A stretch of DNA of 64,000 nt from Lachnospiraceae oral taxon 107 str. F0167 (GCA_000209465.1 GL890584.1:186001-250000); one strand, 5' to 3'; counted from the stretch's first letter, positions 32,916 to 42,604 are shown. Notes: generated by a model not told the origin, from the sequence alone. Translations and numbers: made by a program.

Positions 32916-34574
32916 CTATGGAAGCTGACTTTCAAGTATATCCACATATTCCTTAGGAATATCCGTCTTTCTAAGTTTCTCAATAAATTTATCGGATTTG
33001 ATGCCTGCCATATATGCCATTATATCCGCATAGCTGTCCGAACTGAGTTTCTTGCCGTCAAGTTCATCTATTCCTGTCATTTTTGCCAGCTCTTCATAAC
33101 TTTCAATCTTTACAAGACTTTGTCCCTTTTTCTTTAAATCAACGGTAATTGTTTTCTTCTTGCTGTCACCTGAGAGTTTAACAAATAAACTGTAATCTCC
33201 GTATTCCTCATCTGCTGAGGTAGACAGCTCCACTTCTATATCAGTCTTATCTTCTTCCAATTTTTTCAGGTCGAATTTATTTGATTTTATATAAACAGTT
33301 TTACCGCCTGCTTCCAAAACAAAATCACCCTCTATATTAGAGCCGTTGATTTTGCCCTTTCCGCTGAATTTTATATCACTGCTATCTTCCATAGCAGTAA
33401 ACTCAACACCTATATCCGAACCTTTCCTAGGTGTTTTTAAAAGCATTACTTTTTTATCATCAACAAGCAATTCTCTTGCCATTATCTTTTTTCCGGATCC
33501 GATCCATACACTGTATTTAATATCATGTAAGGTATCGTATTCAACAAACTCAAGCTCGGATTTGATTTCATCTATGAACTCACCGTATATATCGCTGTCA
33601 CCGTATTTAAGCGCTTTGCCCGGCATGTTTTCATATACTTCCTGATATCCTGTAAGTATTTCCTTTATATCTTCATCTGCAATCAGTTGATTTAAAACCT
33701 CAATCTTTAAATCCCTTGCCTCTTCACCTGATATATTTGCTGTAAGCTTTGTTGCTTTTACATTTATGCCTTCGACACTTACACTGTCAGATGTTCTCTC
33801 CACATCCTTTATGCCTTTTAATATAATATCGGTATACTTTGCTGTTATCTTGTTTATCCTTTTTGAATCCGGAGTAGCATTCATAAGAGCAATATTCTTA
33901 CCCATTACATCAAATAAACTAACAGAACTTCCATATCCGAACTCGCTTGACAAAGAGCCTGCATCAGCAGTTATTACATCATCTGAAAGATCAGGTAACT
34001 TTACCTGTAACTCCTTATTATCAAGGTATAGATTTGCATCCATAAATTCCTTGTCGTTTATCAAGGTATTTAAATCAAAATTAACTGCGCTTTCCGACAT
34101 ATTACCCTGATAGTTTATTGTAAAATTATCAAGCCAGCTTATTTCACTCATATAGTATGGAAATTCGGATTCCAGTGCAGACTTTCCCTCAGGTGAAACT
34201 TCCAAACTGACTCTGCCTGTTGTTCCAATCCCTTCTTTATACAATTTATATTTTTCCTTTGTCGTATCTATAACATTTCCTAAAAAAGATACCGATGAAT
34301 CTATGTCACTCCTTACAGCCTTTTTAAACTGATCTTTAGGAGAAATAAATATTCCGCTTACTACATTTATTCCGGCAAATGCCACACCGGCTACCGCCAA
34401 TGCCGCGGCAACACCAATAGCTATTTTTGCCACACCCTTTTTCTTCTTTCCACCATTGTCATAGGAAGAAAATGCACTAGTGCCATCCTCTTTAAAATCA
34501 GGATTTTTCTCCCCACAATTCGCACAAAACATCTCATTTTGTTCTACAGGTGAATCACATTTTTTACAATTCAC
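32916..34574 (-). CDS. Zinc-ribbon membrane protein with large extracytoplasmic domain
   Basis: The 552-residue protein starts with a zinc ribbon NCKKCDSPVEQNEMFCANCG, a linker ending in KKKKG, and one membrane helix (about 47-72). The remaining 475 residues should be outside; they contain repeated beta-rich stretches such as SLEVSPEGKSAL, NLDNKELQVKLPDLS-like runs, KVMLLKTPRKGSDIGVEF and KGKINGSNIEGDFVLEAGGKTVYIKSNKFDLK, suggesting a large antiparallel beta structure like that of zinc-ribbon/DUF-type surface proteins of Clostridia. Start is GTG, with GGAGGG eight bases before it. It opens an operon with the ABC-2 exporter and the YARHG protein; function unknown. Confidence 0.8.
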   Translation of the reverse strand: MNCKKCDSPVEQNEMFCANCGEKNPDFKEDGTSAFSSYDNGGKKKKGVAKIAIGVAAALAVAGVAFAGINVVSGIFISPKDQFKKAVRSDIDSSVSFLGNVIDTTKEKYKLYKEGIGTTGRVSLEVSPEGKSALESEFPYYMSEISWLDNFTINYQGNMSESAVNFDLNTLINDKEFMDANLYLDNKELQVKLPDLSDDVITADAGSLSSEFGYGSSVSLFDVMGKNIALMNATPDSKRINKITAKYTDIILKGIKDVERTSDSVSVEGINVKATKLTANISGEEARDLKIEVLNQLIADEDIKEILTGYQEVYENMPGKALKYGDSDIYGEFIDEIKSELEFVEYDTLHDIKYSVWIGSGKKIMARELLVDDKKVMLLKTPRKGSDIGVEFTAMEDSSDIKFSGKGKINGSNIEGDFVLEAGGKTVYIKSNKFDLKKLEEDKTDIEVELSTSADEEYGDYSLFVKLSGDSKKKTITVDLKKKGQSLVKIESYEELAKMTGIDELDGKKLSSDSYADIMAYMAGIKSDKFIEKLRKTDIPKEYVDILESQLP

Positions 34575-34691
34575 AATATGCCCTCCAATTTTCCTTATAT
34601 TTTACTATATTTGTATATTTATTTTACTATAGTTCTTGGTATTTTGCACTTATTTATTTTTTATTGCACCTAAAAGATCTTAAACTGTATT

Positions 34692-34724
34692 AAAAAGACT
34701 CCGAAGCTAAACCCCGAAGTCTTT
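34692..34724 (-). terminator. Terminator of metQ
   Basis: On the minus strand AAAGACT pairs with AGTCTTT around a 17-base loop containing two copies of TTCGG, followed by TTTTTAA. It lies about 50 bases beyond the metQ stop. Confidence 0.75.
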
Positions 34725-34772
34725 AGTATCATATATTTATCCTGAATTATAGCCATCTTTTATTGCAAAAGA

Positions 34773-35651
34773 TTAGAACATCGGTACAACCGCACCATTG
34801 TACTTGCTTTCTATAAATTTCTTTACAGCATCGCTTTCAAGAGCCTTTATAAGTGCAAGTATTGCATCTGATTTCTCATCTCCGGCTCTTACAGCTATGA
34901 TATTTGCATAAGTTGTAGCTGCAAGTGATTTTGAATCCTCTATTGCAAGTGCATCGCCTACCTTTAAACCTGCCTCTATTGCATAGTTTCCGTTAACTAC
35001 CGCAACATCCACATCCTGAAGTGTTCTTGCTACCTGAGCAGCCTCGATTTCCTGTATATCAAGATTCTTTGGATTTTCTACAATATCCTGCTTTGTAGCA
35101 TTGATACCTACACCCTCTTTTAACTTGATAAGACCGTTAGCCTCAAGTAAAAGAAGGGCTCTTGCCTCATTTGTAGCATCATTCGGTACTGAAATCTTTG
35201 CACCGTCTGCAAGTGCGTCAAGTGAAGCTGTCTTTCCTGCATAGATACCGAACGGCTCATAGTGAATTGCTCCTGCTGAAACAAGTGTTGTATTATGCTC
35301 CTTGTTAAAGTTCTCAAGATATGGATAATGCTGGAAATAGTTTGCATCCAATTCCTTTGTATCAAGTGCTACATTCGGCTGAATATAGTCATTGTACTCA
35401 ACTATCTTTAAATCATATCCCTCTTCCTGTAAAACCGGTTTTGCAGCCTCTAAAATCTCTGCATGTGGTGCCGGTGTTGCTCCTATTACAATAGTCTTTA
35501 ATTCCTTGCTTGCGCTTGCACTTTCGCTTGCAGACTCACTTACCGATTCTGTTGCGCTCTCGCTTGAAGGGGTATCTGCCGCCTTCTTTGTACATCCTGC
35601 CAAAGCAAGAAGTGATACTAAACCTAATGCCAATAAAATTCTTTTTTTCAT
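34773..35651 (-). CDS. metQ: Methionine-binding lipoprotein MetQ
   Basis: MetQ delivers D/L-methionine to the MetNI permease. The 292-residue protein has a lipoprotein signal (MKKRILLALGLVSLLALAGC), a Ser/Glu/Ala-rich spacer with SES repeats, and the NlpA fold: VIGATPAPHAEILE, YIQPNVAL, KELDANYFQHYPYLE, VPNDATNEARALLLLE, VVNGNYAIEAGL. ATG at 35651 is used because GGAGGAG precedes it. It is separated from metI by 115 bases and has its own strong promoter, so it can be made in excess of the permease. Confidence 0.95.
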   Translation of the reverse strand: MKKRILLALGLVSLLALAGCTKKAADTPSSESATESVSESASESASASKELKTIVIGATPAPHAEILEAAKPVLQEEGYDLKIVEYNDYIQPNVALDTKELDANYFQHYPYLENFNKEHNTTLVSAGAIHYEPFGIYAGKTASLDALADGAKISVPNDATNEARALLLLEANGLIKLKEGVGINATKQDIVENPKNLDIQEIEAAQVARTLQDVDVAVVNGNYAIEAGLKVGDALAIEDSKSLAATTYANIIAVRAGDEKSDAILALIKALESDAVKKFIESKYNGAVVPMF

Positions 35652-35681
35652 TTTTTTCTCCTCCATGTTTTTCTTATACAA

Positions 35682-35710
35682 TATATAGACCATACAATAT
35701 ATTATGTCAA
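35682..35710 (-). promoter_or_regulatory. Promoter of metQ
   Basis: Minus-strand TTGACA (35705-35710) and TATATA (35682-35687) are spaced by 17 bases. No SAM-riboswitch signature was recognised in the short leader. Confidence 0.65.
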
Positions 35711-35766
35711 TAATTTATAACAAGCATGTTTATAGTCTTTTTTTATAGCTGGTTACAAAAAAGCTT

Positions 35767-36414
35767 TTATCTGATTCTCTTATCGGAGCGTTTTGAGCTT
35801 CTCATAAATATTTCCTGTATTATTTGCACAAGAATAACCAAAATAGCCACTGTTATAAGCATTATATCTGTCTGATATCTGTAGTATCCATAGTTAATGG
35901 CAATAGTTCCAAGACCGCCTCCGCCTGTAAATCCCGCCATAGCCGAATATCCGAGGATTGTGGTCACAGATATCGCGGCACCTACTAAAAGTGACGGCTT
36001 TGACTCAGGTAAAAGCACCTTAAATATTATCTGAGCATTGCTTGCTCCCATTGATTTGGCAGCCTCTATTACCCCTGCATCCACCTCTTTTAATGATGAT
36101 TCCACCATTCTGGCTATATATGGTGATGCCGCTATTACAAGTGGCGGAATAACCGCTACAGGCCCTATGGATGTACGAACCAGAAATCTTGTAAAAGGTA
36201 TTACCATAATAAGCAAAATCATAAAAGGAACCGATCTTATCAGATTTATAATCATCCCCAAAACACCGTTTAGCTTCGGCATGGGCTTTATACCTGTATT
36301 GTCGGTAACTACAAGAATAACACCCAGAGGAATACCCAGTAGATATGAAAATAATGAAGAAGCGACAGTCATAAGTAAGGTTTCATACAGACCTTTTAAA
36401 ATCATTGCCGTCAT
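35767..36414 (-). CDS. metI: Methionine ABC transporter permease MetI
   Basis: MetI forms the membrane channel of the methionine importer. The 215-residue protein has five membrane helices and the coupling motif EAAKSMGASNAQIIFKVLLPES. ATG at 36414 is chosen: AAGGAGG lies inside the end of metN and the metN stop is one base away; a longer in-frame start would overlap metN deeply. Confidence 0.95.
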   Translation of the reverse strand: MTAMILKGLYETLLMTVASSLFSYLLGIPLGVILVVTDNTGIKPMPKLNGVLGMIINLIRSVPFMILLIMVIPFTRFLVRTSIGPVAVIPPLVIAASPYIARMVESSLKEVDAGVIEAAKSMGASNAQIIFKVLLPESKPSLLVGAAISVTTILGYSAMAGFTGGGGLGTIAINYGYYRYQTDIMLITVAILVILVQIIQEIFMRSSKRSDKRIR

Positions 36415-36415
36415 A

Positions 36416-37438
36416 CTATTCAATCTCCTCCTTTTCCTCCGCAAATTCCACTTCATGATAAATCATGCCGATACTGTCCATATATCTTTTTACTTTTAGA
36501 GCCTCTTCTTCACCTGATATCTGTATAATCATATGTCCGACTGCCGCACCGCCTATATCCTTGGTCTTTGCATATAAAATATTTACAGGAATACCGCATG
36601 AAAGTATCATATTTGAAAGTACAGGCTCAAAGGAGCTTCTTCCGTCAAACTCTATTCGAAGCTTCACTCCTGAAACGATTTCCTTACTTTGGAACGCATC
36701 TCCTAATATAAGTTTTTTACCTATATCCGACTTAGGATTTGAAAAGATATCCTCCACTTTCCCCATCTCGGCTATTTTACTGTTTTCAATAATTGCAACT
36801 CTGTCACATATACTCTCAATAACCTTCATCTCATGGGTAATTACTATTACGGTAATACCCATATTTTTATTTATATCCTTTACAAGTTCCAAAATCTGCT
36901 TGGTAGTCTTAGGATCCAGTGCAGATGTAGCCTCATCACATAAAAGTAATTTAGGATTTGTGGCAATAGCCCTTGCGATTGCCACTCTCTGCTTTTGACC
37001 TCCTGAAAGCTGTGCAGGATAAGCCTTCTCCCTGTCGGAGAGTCCTACAAGCTTTAAAAGTTCTCTTGCTCTTTTTATAGCTTCCGCCTTTCCTACTCCG
37101 CTGATTTCAAGAGGAAAGCATACATTCTTTAATATATTTCTCTGTGAGAGCAGGTTAAACTGCTGGAATATCATTCCCATATTCCTTCTGACATCCCTTA
37201 TCTGCGCCTCGGTCATTGTCTTTAAACCTTTTCCTTCAAAGAATACATCACCCTCTGTAGGTATCTCAAGATAGTTTATGCATCTGACCAAGGTGGACTT
37301 GCCTGCACCGGATAGACCTATTATTCCGAAGATCTCACCTTTTTTTATATCAAGATTTATATCATCCAGAGCCTTTACATCCCCATTTTTTGTATGAAAA
37401 ACCTTGCCCATGGATTTTAAACTTACAATAGAATCCAT
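36416..37438 (-). CDS. metN: Methionine ABC transporter ATP-binding protein MetN
   Basis: MetN powers methionine uptake. The 340-residue protein has Walker A GLSGAGKST, signature LSGGQKQRVAIARA, Walker B LLLCDEATSALDP, and a C-terminal NIL domain (about 265-340; RIEFDGRSSFEPVLSNMI) that binds methionine and inhibits transport. ATG at 37438, preceded by AGGGGGAG, is preferred to an upstream GTG. It starts eight bases after pepV. Confidence 0.96.
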   Translation of the reverse strand: MDSIVSLKSMGKVFHTKNGDVKALDDINLDIKKGEIFGIIGLSGAGKSTLVRCINYLEIPTEGDVFFEGKGLKTMTEAQIRDVRRNMGMIFQQFNLLSQRNILKNVCFPLEISGVGKAEAIKRARELLKLVGLSDREKAYPAQLSGGQKQRVAIARAIATNPKLLLCDEATSALDPKTTKQILELVKDINKNMGITVIVITHEMKVIESICDRVAIIENSKIAEMGKVEDIFSNPKSDIGKKLILGDAFQSKEIVSGVKLRIEFDGRSSFEPVLSNMILSCGIPVNILYAKTKDIGGAAVGHMIIQISGEEEALKVKRYMDSIGMIYHEVEFAEEKEEIE

Positions 37439-37446
37439 ACTCCCCC

Positions 37447-38850
37447 TTAACTGCACAGCTCCACTATGGATTGTGCAAATATCTTTGCCGCCGCCAACAG
37501 CTCATCTATTACCACAAACTCGTCGGCACCATGCATTTTTGTATCGGTTCCAGGGAAAACCGCCCCGAATGCCACACCGTTTTCAATATTATGCACATAG
37601 GTTCCTCCACCCATTGCAACACATTCTCCCTTAAGTCCTGTATAGTCCTCATATATTGAGAGTAATGTTTTTACAAAAGGAGAATTTCCGTCAACCTCAT
37701 GAGGCTTTACCACAGAGTTATTTAAAAACTCTATATCAATATCCTTAAACTTCTGACTTACAGTCTTTAATATCTTATCACCATCACCGCTTACAGGTAT
37801 TCTGCTGTCAAAGAAACCGTGAAGTATATTATTCTTTAAGCTTAGCATTGAAAATACAAGTGTAAGTGCACCGCTTCTATCATCCTCCACATCAATGCCC
37901 ATAGTCTTTCCCTTTGTATCTCCATGAGGCATAAGGGCATATAATTTTTTAATAGTATCTATTTTCTTTGAAGGTGAAAAATCAAGTCTGCAAAGCAATT
38001 CCAAAAGTCCTGTAATAGCATTGTTTCCATTGTCCGGAGTGGATGCATGTGCATTGGCTCCAAGTGCCGTTATTTCAAAAACCGGTACCAAATCATAGGT
38101 GAATTTAATACCTGTTTTCTCAGTCACTTCCTTAGCCTTTTCTTCAACTTCATCAATGCTAAAGCCCTCTATAACAGCCTTTGCCTTTGGAGGTACCACA
38201 TTTACCTTCGTTCCGGCGCTTATGCTGACAAGCCTTTTTTCACCGTCACCCTCAAGTGCTGCCGAAAACTCTCCCTGAAGCTGTCCTTTCTCGATATTTA
38301 CCACCGGAAATTCTCCATCGGGTGAGAATGTCATAGGTGCTTCTTTTTCCTTTGTATAATAATATTTTATACAACTGCTTCCACATTCTTCATCAGTACC
38401 AAGCACCAGTCTTGTATTCTTTTTTACAGGGATATTTAATTCCTTTACCGCACGAAGTGCAAAAAGTGCGGCAACAGCAGGTCCCTTATCATCAGAAGTT
38501 CCTCTTCCATAGATTTTTCCGTCCACTTCCTTCGGATCAAAAGGTGCCGTAACACTCCATCCCTCACCCTCAGGTACCACATCCAGATGCGCAAGTATAT
38601 CCAGTCCCTTTTCCTTATCATTCAGATCTATTGCACCTGCATAATTATCATAATTTGTAATATCAAATCCGTATTTTTCAGCCATTGAAAGTGCCAAAGC
38701 CAATGCTTTTCTCGGACCGTCACCAAATGGAGCACCCTCCACATATTCACTTTTCTGGCTGTTTATAGAACATAATCTGATAATATCAGCCACCATCTCA
38801 TCTCTATGCTCATCAATAAATTTCTCTATTTCCTGTCTGTATTTTCTCAT
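37447..38850 (-). CDS. pepV: Dipeptidase PepV-like (M20 family)
   Basis: The 467-residue zinc peptidase resembles PepV/Sapep, which cuts dipeptides with broad specificity. Metal-site motifs: LAHLDVVPEG, GRGTSDDKGPA, GTDEECGSS and the C-terminal MHGADEF; the lid-domain region is about 185-385. It sits between prfC and metN in one tight operon, so it may supply or recycle amino acids such as methionine from peptides (inference). Confidence 0.9.
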   Translation of the reverse strand: MRKYRQEIEKFIDEHRDEMVADIIRLCSINSQKSEYVEGAPFGDGPRKALALALSMAEKYGFDITNYDNYAGAIDLNDKEKGLDILAHLDVVPEGEGWSVTAPFDPKEVDGKIYGRGTSDDKGPAVAALFALRAVKELNIPVKKNTRLVLGTDEECGSSCIKYYYTKEKEAPMTFSPDGEFPVVNIEKGQLQGEFSAALEGDGEKRLVSISAGTKVNVVPPKAKAVIEGFSIDEVEEKAKEVTEKTGIKFTYDLVPVFEITALGANAHASTPDNGNNAITGLLELLCRLDFSPSKKIDTIKKLYALMPHGDTKGKTMGIDVEDDRSGALTLVFSMLSLKNNILHGFFDSRIPVSGDGDKILKTVSQKFKDIDIEFLNNSVVKPHEVDGNSPFVKTLLSIYEDYTGLKGECVAMGGGTYVHNIENGVAFGAVFPGTDTKMHGADEFVVIDELLAAAKIFAQSIVELCS

Positions 38851-38862
38851 AAAATTCCTTTC

Positions 38863-40452
38863 CTAGTTCTTTCCGAACTCACTAAGAACCAATCCTTCAT
38901 TTCTCTCCTCCACCATTCTTACACTCCATGGATGTGTAAAAATAAGAAGCGGACGATCCTTTAAATCTTTGATCTTTTTCATATCACTTGTTCCCTGTAT
39001 CTTATCTATATCTACAGTGGAAGTTTCATCAATCCATCTTATATGCTCATAAGGCAGTTTATCAAGCTTTACATCTACATTATATTCATTTTTCAGTCTG
39101 TAGAGTAAAACTTCAAACTGAAGCACACCTACAACACCTACTATTATCTCTTCCATACCGGTGTTGTACTCCTGAAAGATCTGTATTGCACCTTCCTGTG
39201 CTATCTGGTACACACCCTTTAGAAATTGCTTTCTCTTCATGGTATCCACCTGTCTTACTCTTGCAAAATGCTCAGGTGCAAAGGTTGGAATACCCTCAAA
39301 CTCCACATTATTTGCAGTAGTGAGAGTATCACCTATACCGAATATACCCGGATCAAAGACTCCGATAATATCTCCGGCATACGCTTTTTCAACTATCTTT
39401 CTCTCATCAGCCATCATCTGAGTGGACTGATTGAGCTTTATTTTTTTATTGTTTCCCTGCACATGGAAAACATCCATTCCGGCATCATATTCACCCGAAC
39501 ATATTCTCATAAAGGCGATTCTGTCTCTATGTGCCTTATTCATATTTGCCTGTATTTTAAATACAAATGCAGAGAAAAACTCATCCCTCATAGGATCTAC
39601 CATACCTTCATGTGTCTTTCTCTTAAGCGGTGAAGTAGTCATTTTCAAAAAATGCTCAAGGAAGGTTTCCACACCGAAATTGGTAAGAGCGGAACCGAAA
39701 AACACCGGGCTTAACTCTCCCACAGACACCTTTGACATATCAAGATCATCACTGGCACCGTCCAGAAGTTCTATATCCCCTCTAAGTATATCCGCATAAT
39801 CAAATCCTATATAATCATCAAGCTTACTGTCTTCAAGATCGATAATCTGTGTATCGACCTCCTTCATTCCCGCATGTGTAGGTGTAAATTTATTTATATG
39901 CTTTGTCTGTCTGTCATATACACCCTTAAAGTTTTTACCTGAACCTATAGGCCAGTTTACAGGGCAGGTTCTGATTCCAAGCACATTTTCTATCTCATCC
40001 ATAAGCTCAAAAGGATCTCTCGCCTCTCTGTCCAGCTTATTTACAAATGTAAATATCGGTATTTTTCTCATAACACAGACCTTAAAAAGCTTGATTGTCT
40101 GTGCCTCAACACCCTTGCTTGCATCTATTACCATCACAGCGGAATCTGCCGCCATAAGTGTTCTGTATGTATCCTCTGAGAAATCCTGATGTCCCGGAGT
40201 ATCAAGGATATTTATACAAAATCCGTCATAGTTAAACTGCATTACAGATGATGTTACGGAAATACCTCTTTCCTTTTCTATTTCCATCCAGTCACTTACC
40301 GCATATTTGGCTGTCTTTTTTCCCTTTACACTTCCTGCTAAATTTATAGCACCTCCGTATAGCAAAAATTTCTCGGTCAATGTAGTTTTTCCGGCATCCG
40401 GGTGCGATATTATGGCAAATGTTCTTCTCTTACTTATCTCTCCAAAGTTCAC
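38863..40452 (-). CDS. prfC: Peptide chain release factor 3
   Basis: RF3 is a GTPase that removes RF1/RF2 after peptide release. The 529-residue protein has G1 SHPDAGKTTLTEKFLLYGG, G2/G3 with ERGISVTSSVMQF and DTPGHQDFSEDTYRTL, and G4 NKLDREARDP; the C-terminal domains show FAPEHFARVRQVD and GVVGVLQFEV. Start is GTG, overlapping the coaBC stop by one base. PepV follows after 12 bases. Confidence 0.97.
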   Translation of the reverse strand: MNFGEISKRRTFAIISHPDAGKTTLTEKFLLYGGAINLAGSVKGKKTAKYAVSDWMEIEKERGISVTSSVMQFNYDGFCINILDTPGHQDFSEDTYRTLMAADSAVMVIDASKGVEAQTIKLFKVCVMRKIPIFTFVNKLDREARDPFELMDEIENVLGIRTCPVNWPIGSGKNFKGVYDRQTKHINKFTPTHAGMKEVDTQIIDLEDSKLDDYIGFDYADILRGDIELLDGASDDLDMSKVSVGELSPVFFGSALTNFGVETFLEHFLKMTTSPLKRKTHEGMVDPMRDEFFSAFVFKIQANMNKAHRDRIAFMRICSGEYDAGMDVFHVQGNNKKIKLNQSTQMMADERKIVEKAYAGDIIGVFDPGIFGIGDTLTTANNVEFEGIPTFAPEHFARVRQVDTMKRKQFLKGVYQIAQEGAIQIFQEYNTGMEEIIVGVVGVLQFEVLLYRLKNEYNVDVKLDKLPYEHIRWIDETSTVDIDKIQGTSDMKKIKDLKDRPLLIFTHPWSVRMVEERNEGLVLSEFGKN

Positions 40453-41651
40453 TAAAAATTCCTCACTATCTCATCAAATATCTTTTCTGCCACCTCAAGT
40501 TTTGACAGCTTATCAAGTATTACTTCCTGATCTTTTGTAAATATGCTAACCACATTTGTATCGGTACCAAAGCCCGCACCTTCCACCTTTAAATTGTTTG
40601 CAACTATCATATCCACATTTTTGCTTACAAGTTTTTTTCTGGAATTTTCCTCCATATTCTCTGTTTCCATAGAAAATCCGCAGATAAATTGTCTTTTGGG
40701 ATTGTTATTTTTCCTCTCACCAAGTTCCTTTAATATATCCTTGGTTCTTGAAAGTTCTATAGTCAGATCTCCCTCTTTTTTCTTTATCTTCTCACTGCTG
40801 TAGTTTGCCGGCGTATAATCAGCTACAGCTGCAGCCTTTATAATTATATCCTGTGCATCCGATATCTTTATTATCTCTTCATACATATCCTCTGCCGATT
40901 TTATATCTATTCTGTTTATAAAATCAGGCACAAATACATTTGAAGGTCCAAGTACCAGACTTACTTTAGCTCCTCTGTAAGCCGCCATCTTTGCTATTTC
41001 CACTCCCATCTTACCTGTGGAATTATTGGAAATATATCTTACAGGATCTATAGCCTCTCTTGTAGGTCCTGCACTTACACATACCTTTTTACCTGCCAGA
41101 TCCTTTTTCTTATATACAGCTCTCTTTATATACTCCATAAGAAGCTCAGGCTCCGGCATCTTTCCGGCTCCTGTATCTCCGCAGGCAAGAGCTCCGCTTA
41201 CGGGAAGTATGATTTCCATACCGTTTGTTCTAAGCTTCATAATATTATGTTTTACCGCCCTGTTTTCATACATTGCGGTATTCATTGCAGGCGCCACCAC
41301 TAAAGGGCATCTCATAGCAAGTGCGGTAGTCGTAAGCATATCATCCGCAATACCGTTTGCCAACTTGGCTATTACATTTGCAGTAGCCGGAGCAATCAAA
41401 AATACATCCGCCCATTTTCCAAGCTCTATATGATCTACCTTAAACTCAAAATCTCTATCAAATGTATCTGTATATACCTTCTGCGCAGTCAATGTTTCAA
41501 ATGTCATCGATGTTATAAACTGACAGGCATTCTTTGTCATAATAACCCTTACATTTGCTTTTTGCTTTTTTAGCATACTTGCAAGGTTTGCAATCTTATA
41601 TGCCGCTATTCCACCGGTCACACCAAGTAATATATTTTTATTTTCCAGCAT
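40452..41651 (-). CDS. coaBC: Bifunctional phosphopantothenoylcysteine decarboxylase / synthetase CoaBC
   Basis: CoaBC couples phosphopantothenate to cysteine and decarboxylates the product on the way to CoA. In 399 residues, the N-terminal flavoprotein half (CoaC, about 1-180) has GVTGGIAAYK, the catalytic HIELGKWAD, APAMNTAMYEN and GALACGDTGAGKMPE; the C-terminal half (CoaB) has SAGPTREAIDPVRYISNNSTGKMG (in parts) and AAAVADYTP. It faces coaX, the first enzyme of the same pathway, across a shared promoter region. Confidence 0.96.
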   Translation of the reverse strand: MLENKNILLGVTGGIAAYKIANLASMLKKQKANVRVIMTKNACQFITSMTFETLTAQKVYTDTFDRDFEFKVDHIELGKWADVFLIAPATANVIAKLANGIADDMLTTTALAMRCPLVVAPAMNTAMYENRAVKHNIMKLRTNGMEIILPVSGALACGDTGAGKMPEPELLMEYIKRAVYKKKDLAGKKVCVSAGPTREAIDPVRYISNNSTGKMGVEIAKMAAYRGAKVSLVLGPSNVFVPDFINRIDIKSAEDMYEEIIKISDAQDIIIKAAAVADYTPANYSSEKIKKKEGDLTIELSRTKDILKELGERKNNNPKRQFICGFSMETENMEENSRKKLVSKNVDMIVANNLKVEGAGFGTDTNVVSIFTKDQEVILDKLSKLEVAEKIFDEIVRNF

Positions 41652-41699
41652 AAAGCCTCCATAAATCTTAATTTTTATTTTAGATATAATGCTTAAAAG

Positions 41700-41728
41700 A
41701 TTATACGCTATTTTATTATTGCAAGCAA
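41700..41728 (-). promoter_or_regulatory. Promoter of the coaBC-prfC-pepV-metNI operon
   Basis: Minus-strand TTGCTT (41723-41728) and a perfect TATAAT (41700-41705) are spaced by 17 bases. The -35 box overlaps that of the divergent coaX promoter by two bases. Confidence 0.72.
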
Positions 41729-41747
41729 GGATAGAGATTAGTATACT
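41719..41747 (+). promoter_or_regulatory. Promoter of coaX
   Basis: TTGCAA (41719-41724) and TATACT (41742-41747) are spaced by 17 bases. The leader of about 85 bases shows no recognised element. Confidence 0.72.
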
Positions 41748-41839
41748 TTATATAAATATGAAGCTTTTAATTTAAACCGCATAAAATATCTTATATGTTT
41801 TAAAAGCTTTAAATCTACTTGTTTAAGAAGGATAATTTT

Positions 41840-42604
41840 ATGATATTAGCAATTGATATGGGTAACACAAATATTGTTATAGGCGGTATCGACAATACAA
41901 AAACATATTTTCTTGAAAGAATCACCACCTACACCACCAGAACGGACCTTGAATATTCCATGTATATCAAGGGAATACTTGATATTTACGGTGTAACCCC
42001 CTTAGATATAGAAGGCGCCATACTTTCAAGTGTTGTACCTCCACTAAATGAAACCATTAAAAAAGCCGTCAAAAAAATAATAGGCATAGATTGTATGCTT
42101 GTCGAATCCGGTATGAAAACGGGCTTAAATATAATTATGGACAATCCCAAATCCGTAGGTTCCGATATGATAGTTGATGCTGTGGCTGCTATGGATGAAT
42201 ATCCGCTTCCGCTGGCTGTTGTTGATATGGGTACGGCTACCACCATATCAGTTGTAGATAGTAAAGGGAACTATATAGGCGGTATCATACATCCGGGGCT
42301 TCGTATATCGCTTGATACTCTAAGTTCAAAGACCGCCCAGCTTCCACAGGTCAATCTGGATATTCCAAAAAAGGTAATAGCCAAAAATACTATTGACAGT
42401 ATGCGAAGCGGTATACTCTTCGGGCATGCAGGTATGATGGACGGTATTATCTCCCGTATGGAAGAAGAGCTTGGTGAGAAATTAAATGTAGTCGCCACAG
42501 GCGGTCTTGCGCCCTTTGTAGCACCGCTTTGTACACATAGTATTGTAGTGGATGACAGCCTGCTCCTTAAAGGACTTTTAAAATTATATATGAAAAATCA
42601 ATAA
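41840..42604 (+). CDS. coaX: Type III pantothenate kinase
   Basis: CoaX phosphorylates pantothenate, the first step to CoA, and is not inhibited by CoA. The 254-residue protein shows the ASKHA fold: LAIDMGNTNIVIGG, ILSSVVPPLN, GSDMIVDAVAAMDEY, VVDMGTATTISVVD, GGIIHPGL and VVATGGLAPFV. ATG at 41840 is used; the upstream in-frame TTG would precede the conserved start by seven residues and lacks a good site. Divergent from coaBC; ended by a strong hairpin. Confidence 0.96.
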   Translation: MILAIDMGNTNIVIGGIDNTKTYFLERITTYTTRTDLEYSMYIKGILDIYGVTPLDIEGAILSSVVPPLNETIKKAVKKIIGIDCMLVESGMKTGLNIIMDNPKSVGSDMIVDAVAAMDEYPLPLAVVDMGTATTISVVDSKGNYIGGIIHPGLRISLDTLSSKTAQLPQVNLDIPKKVIAKNTIDSMRSGILFGHAGMMDGIISRMEEELGEKLNVVATGGLAPFVAPLCTHSIVVDDSLLLKGLLKLYMKNQ

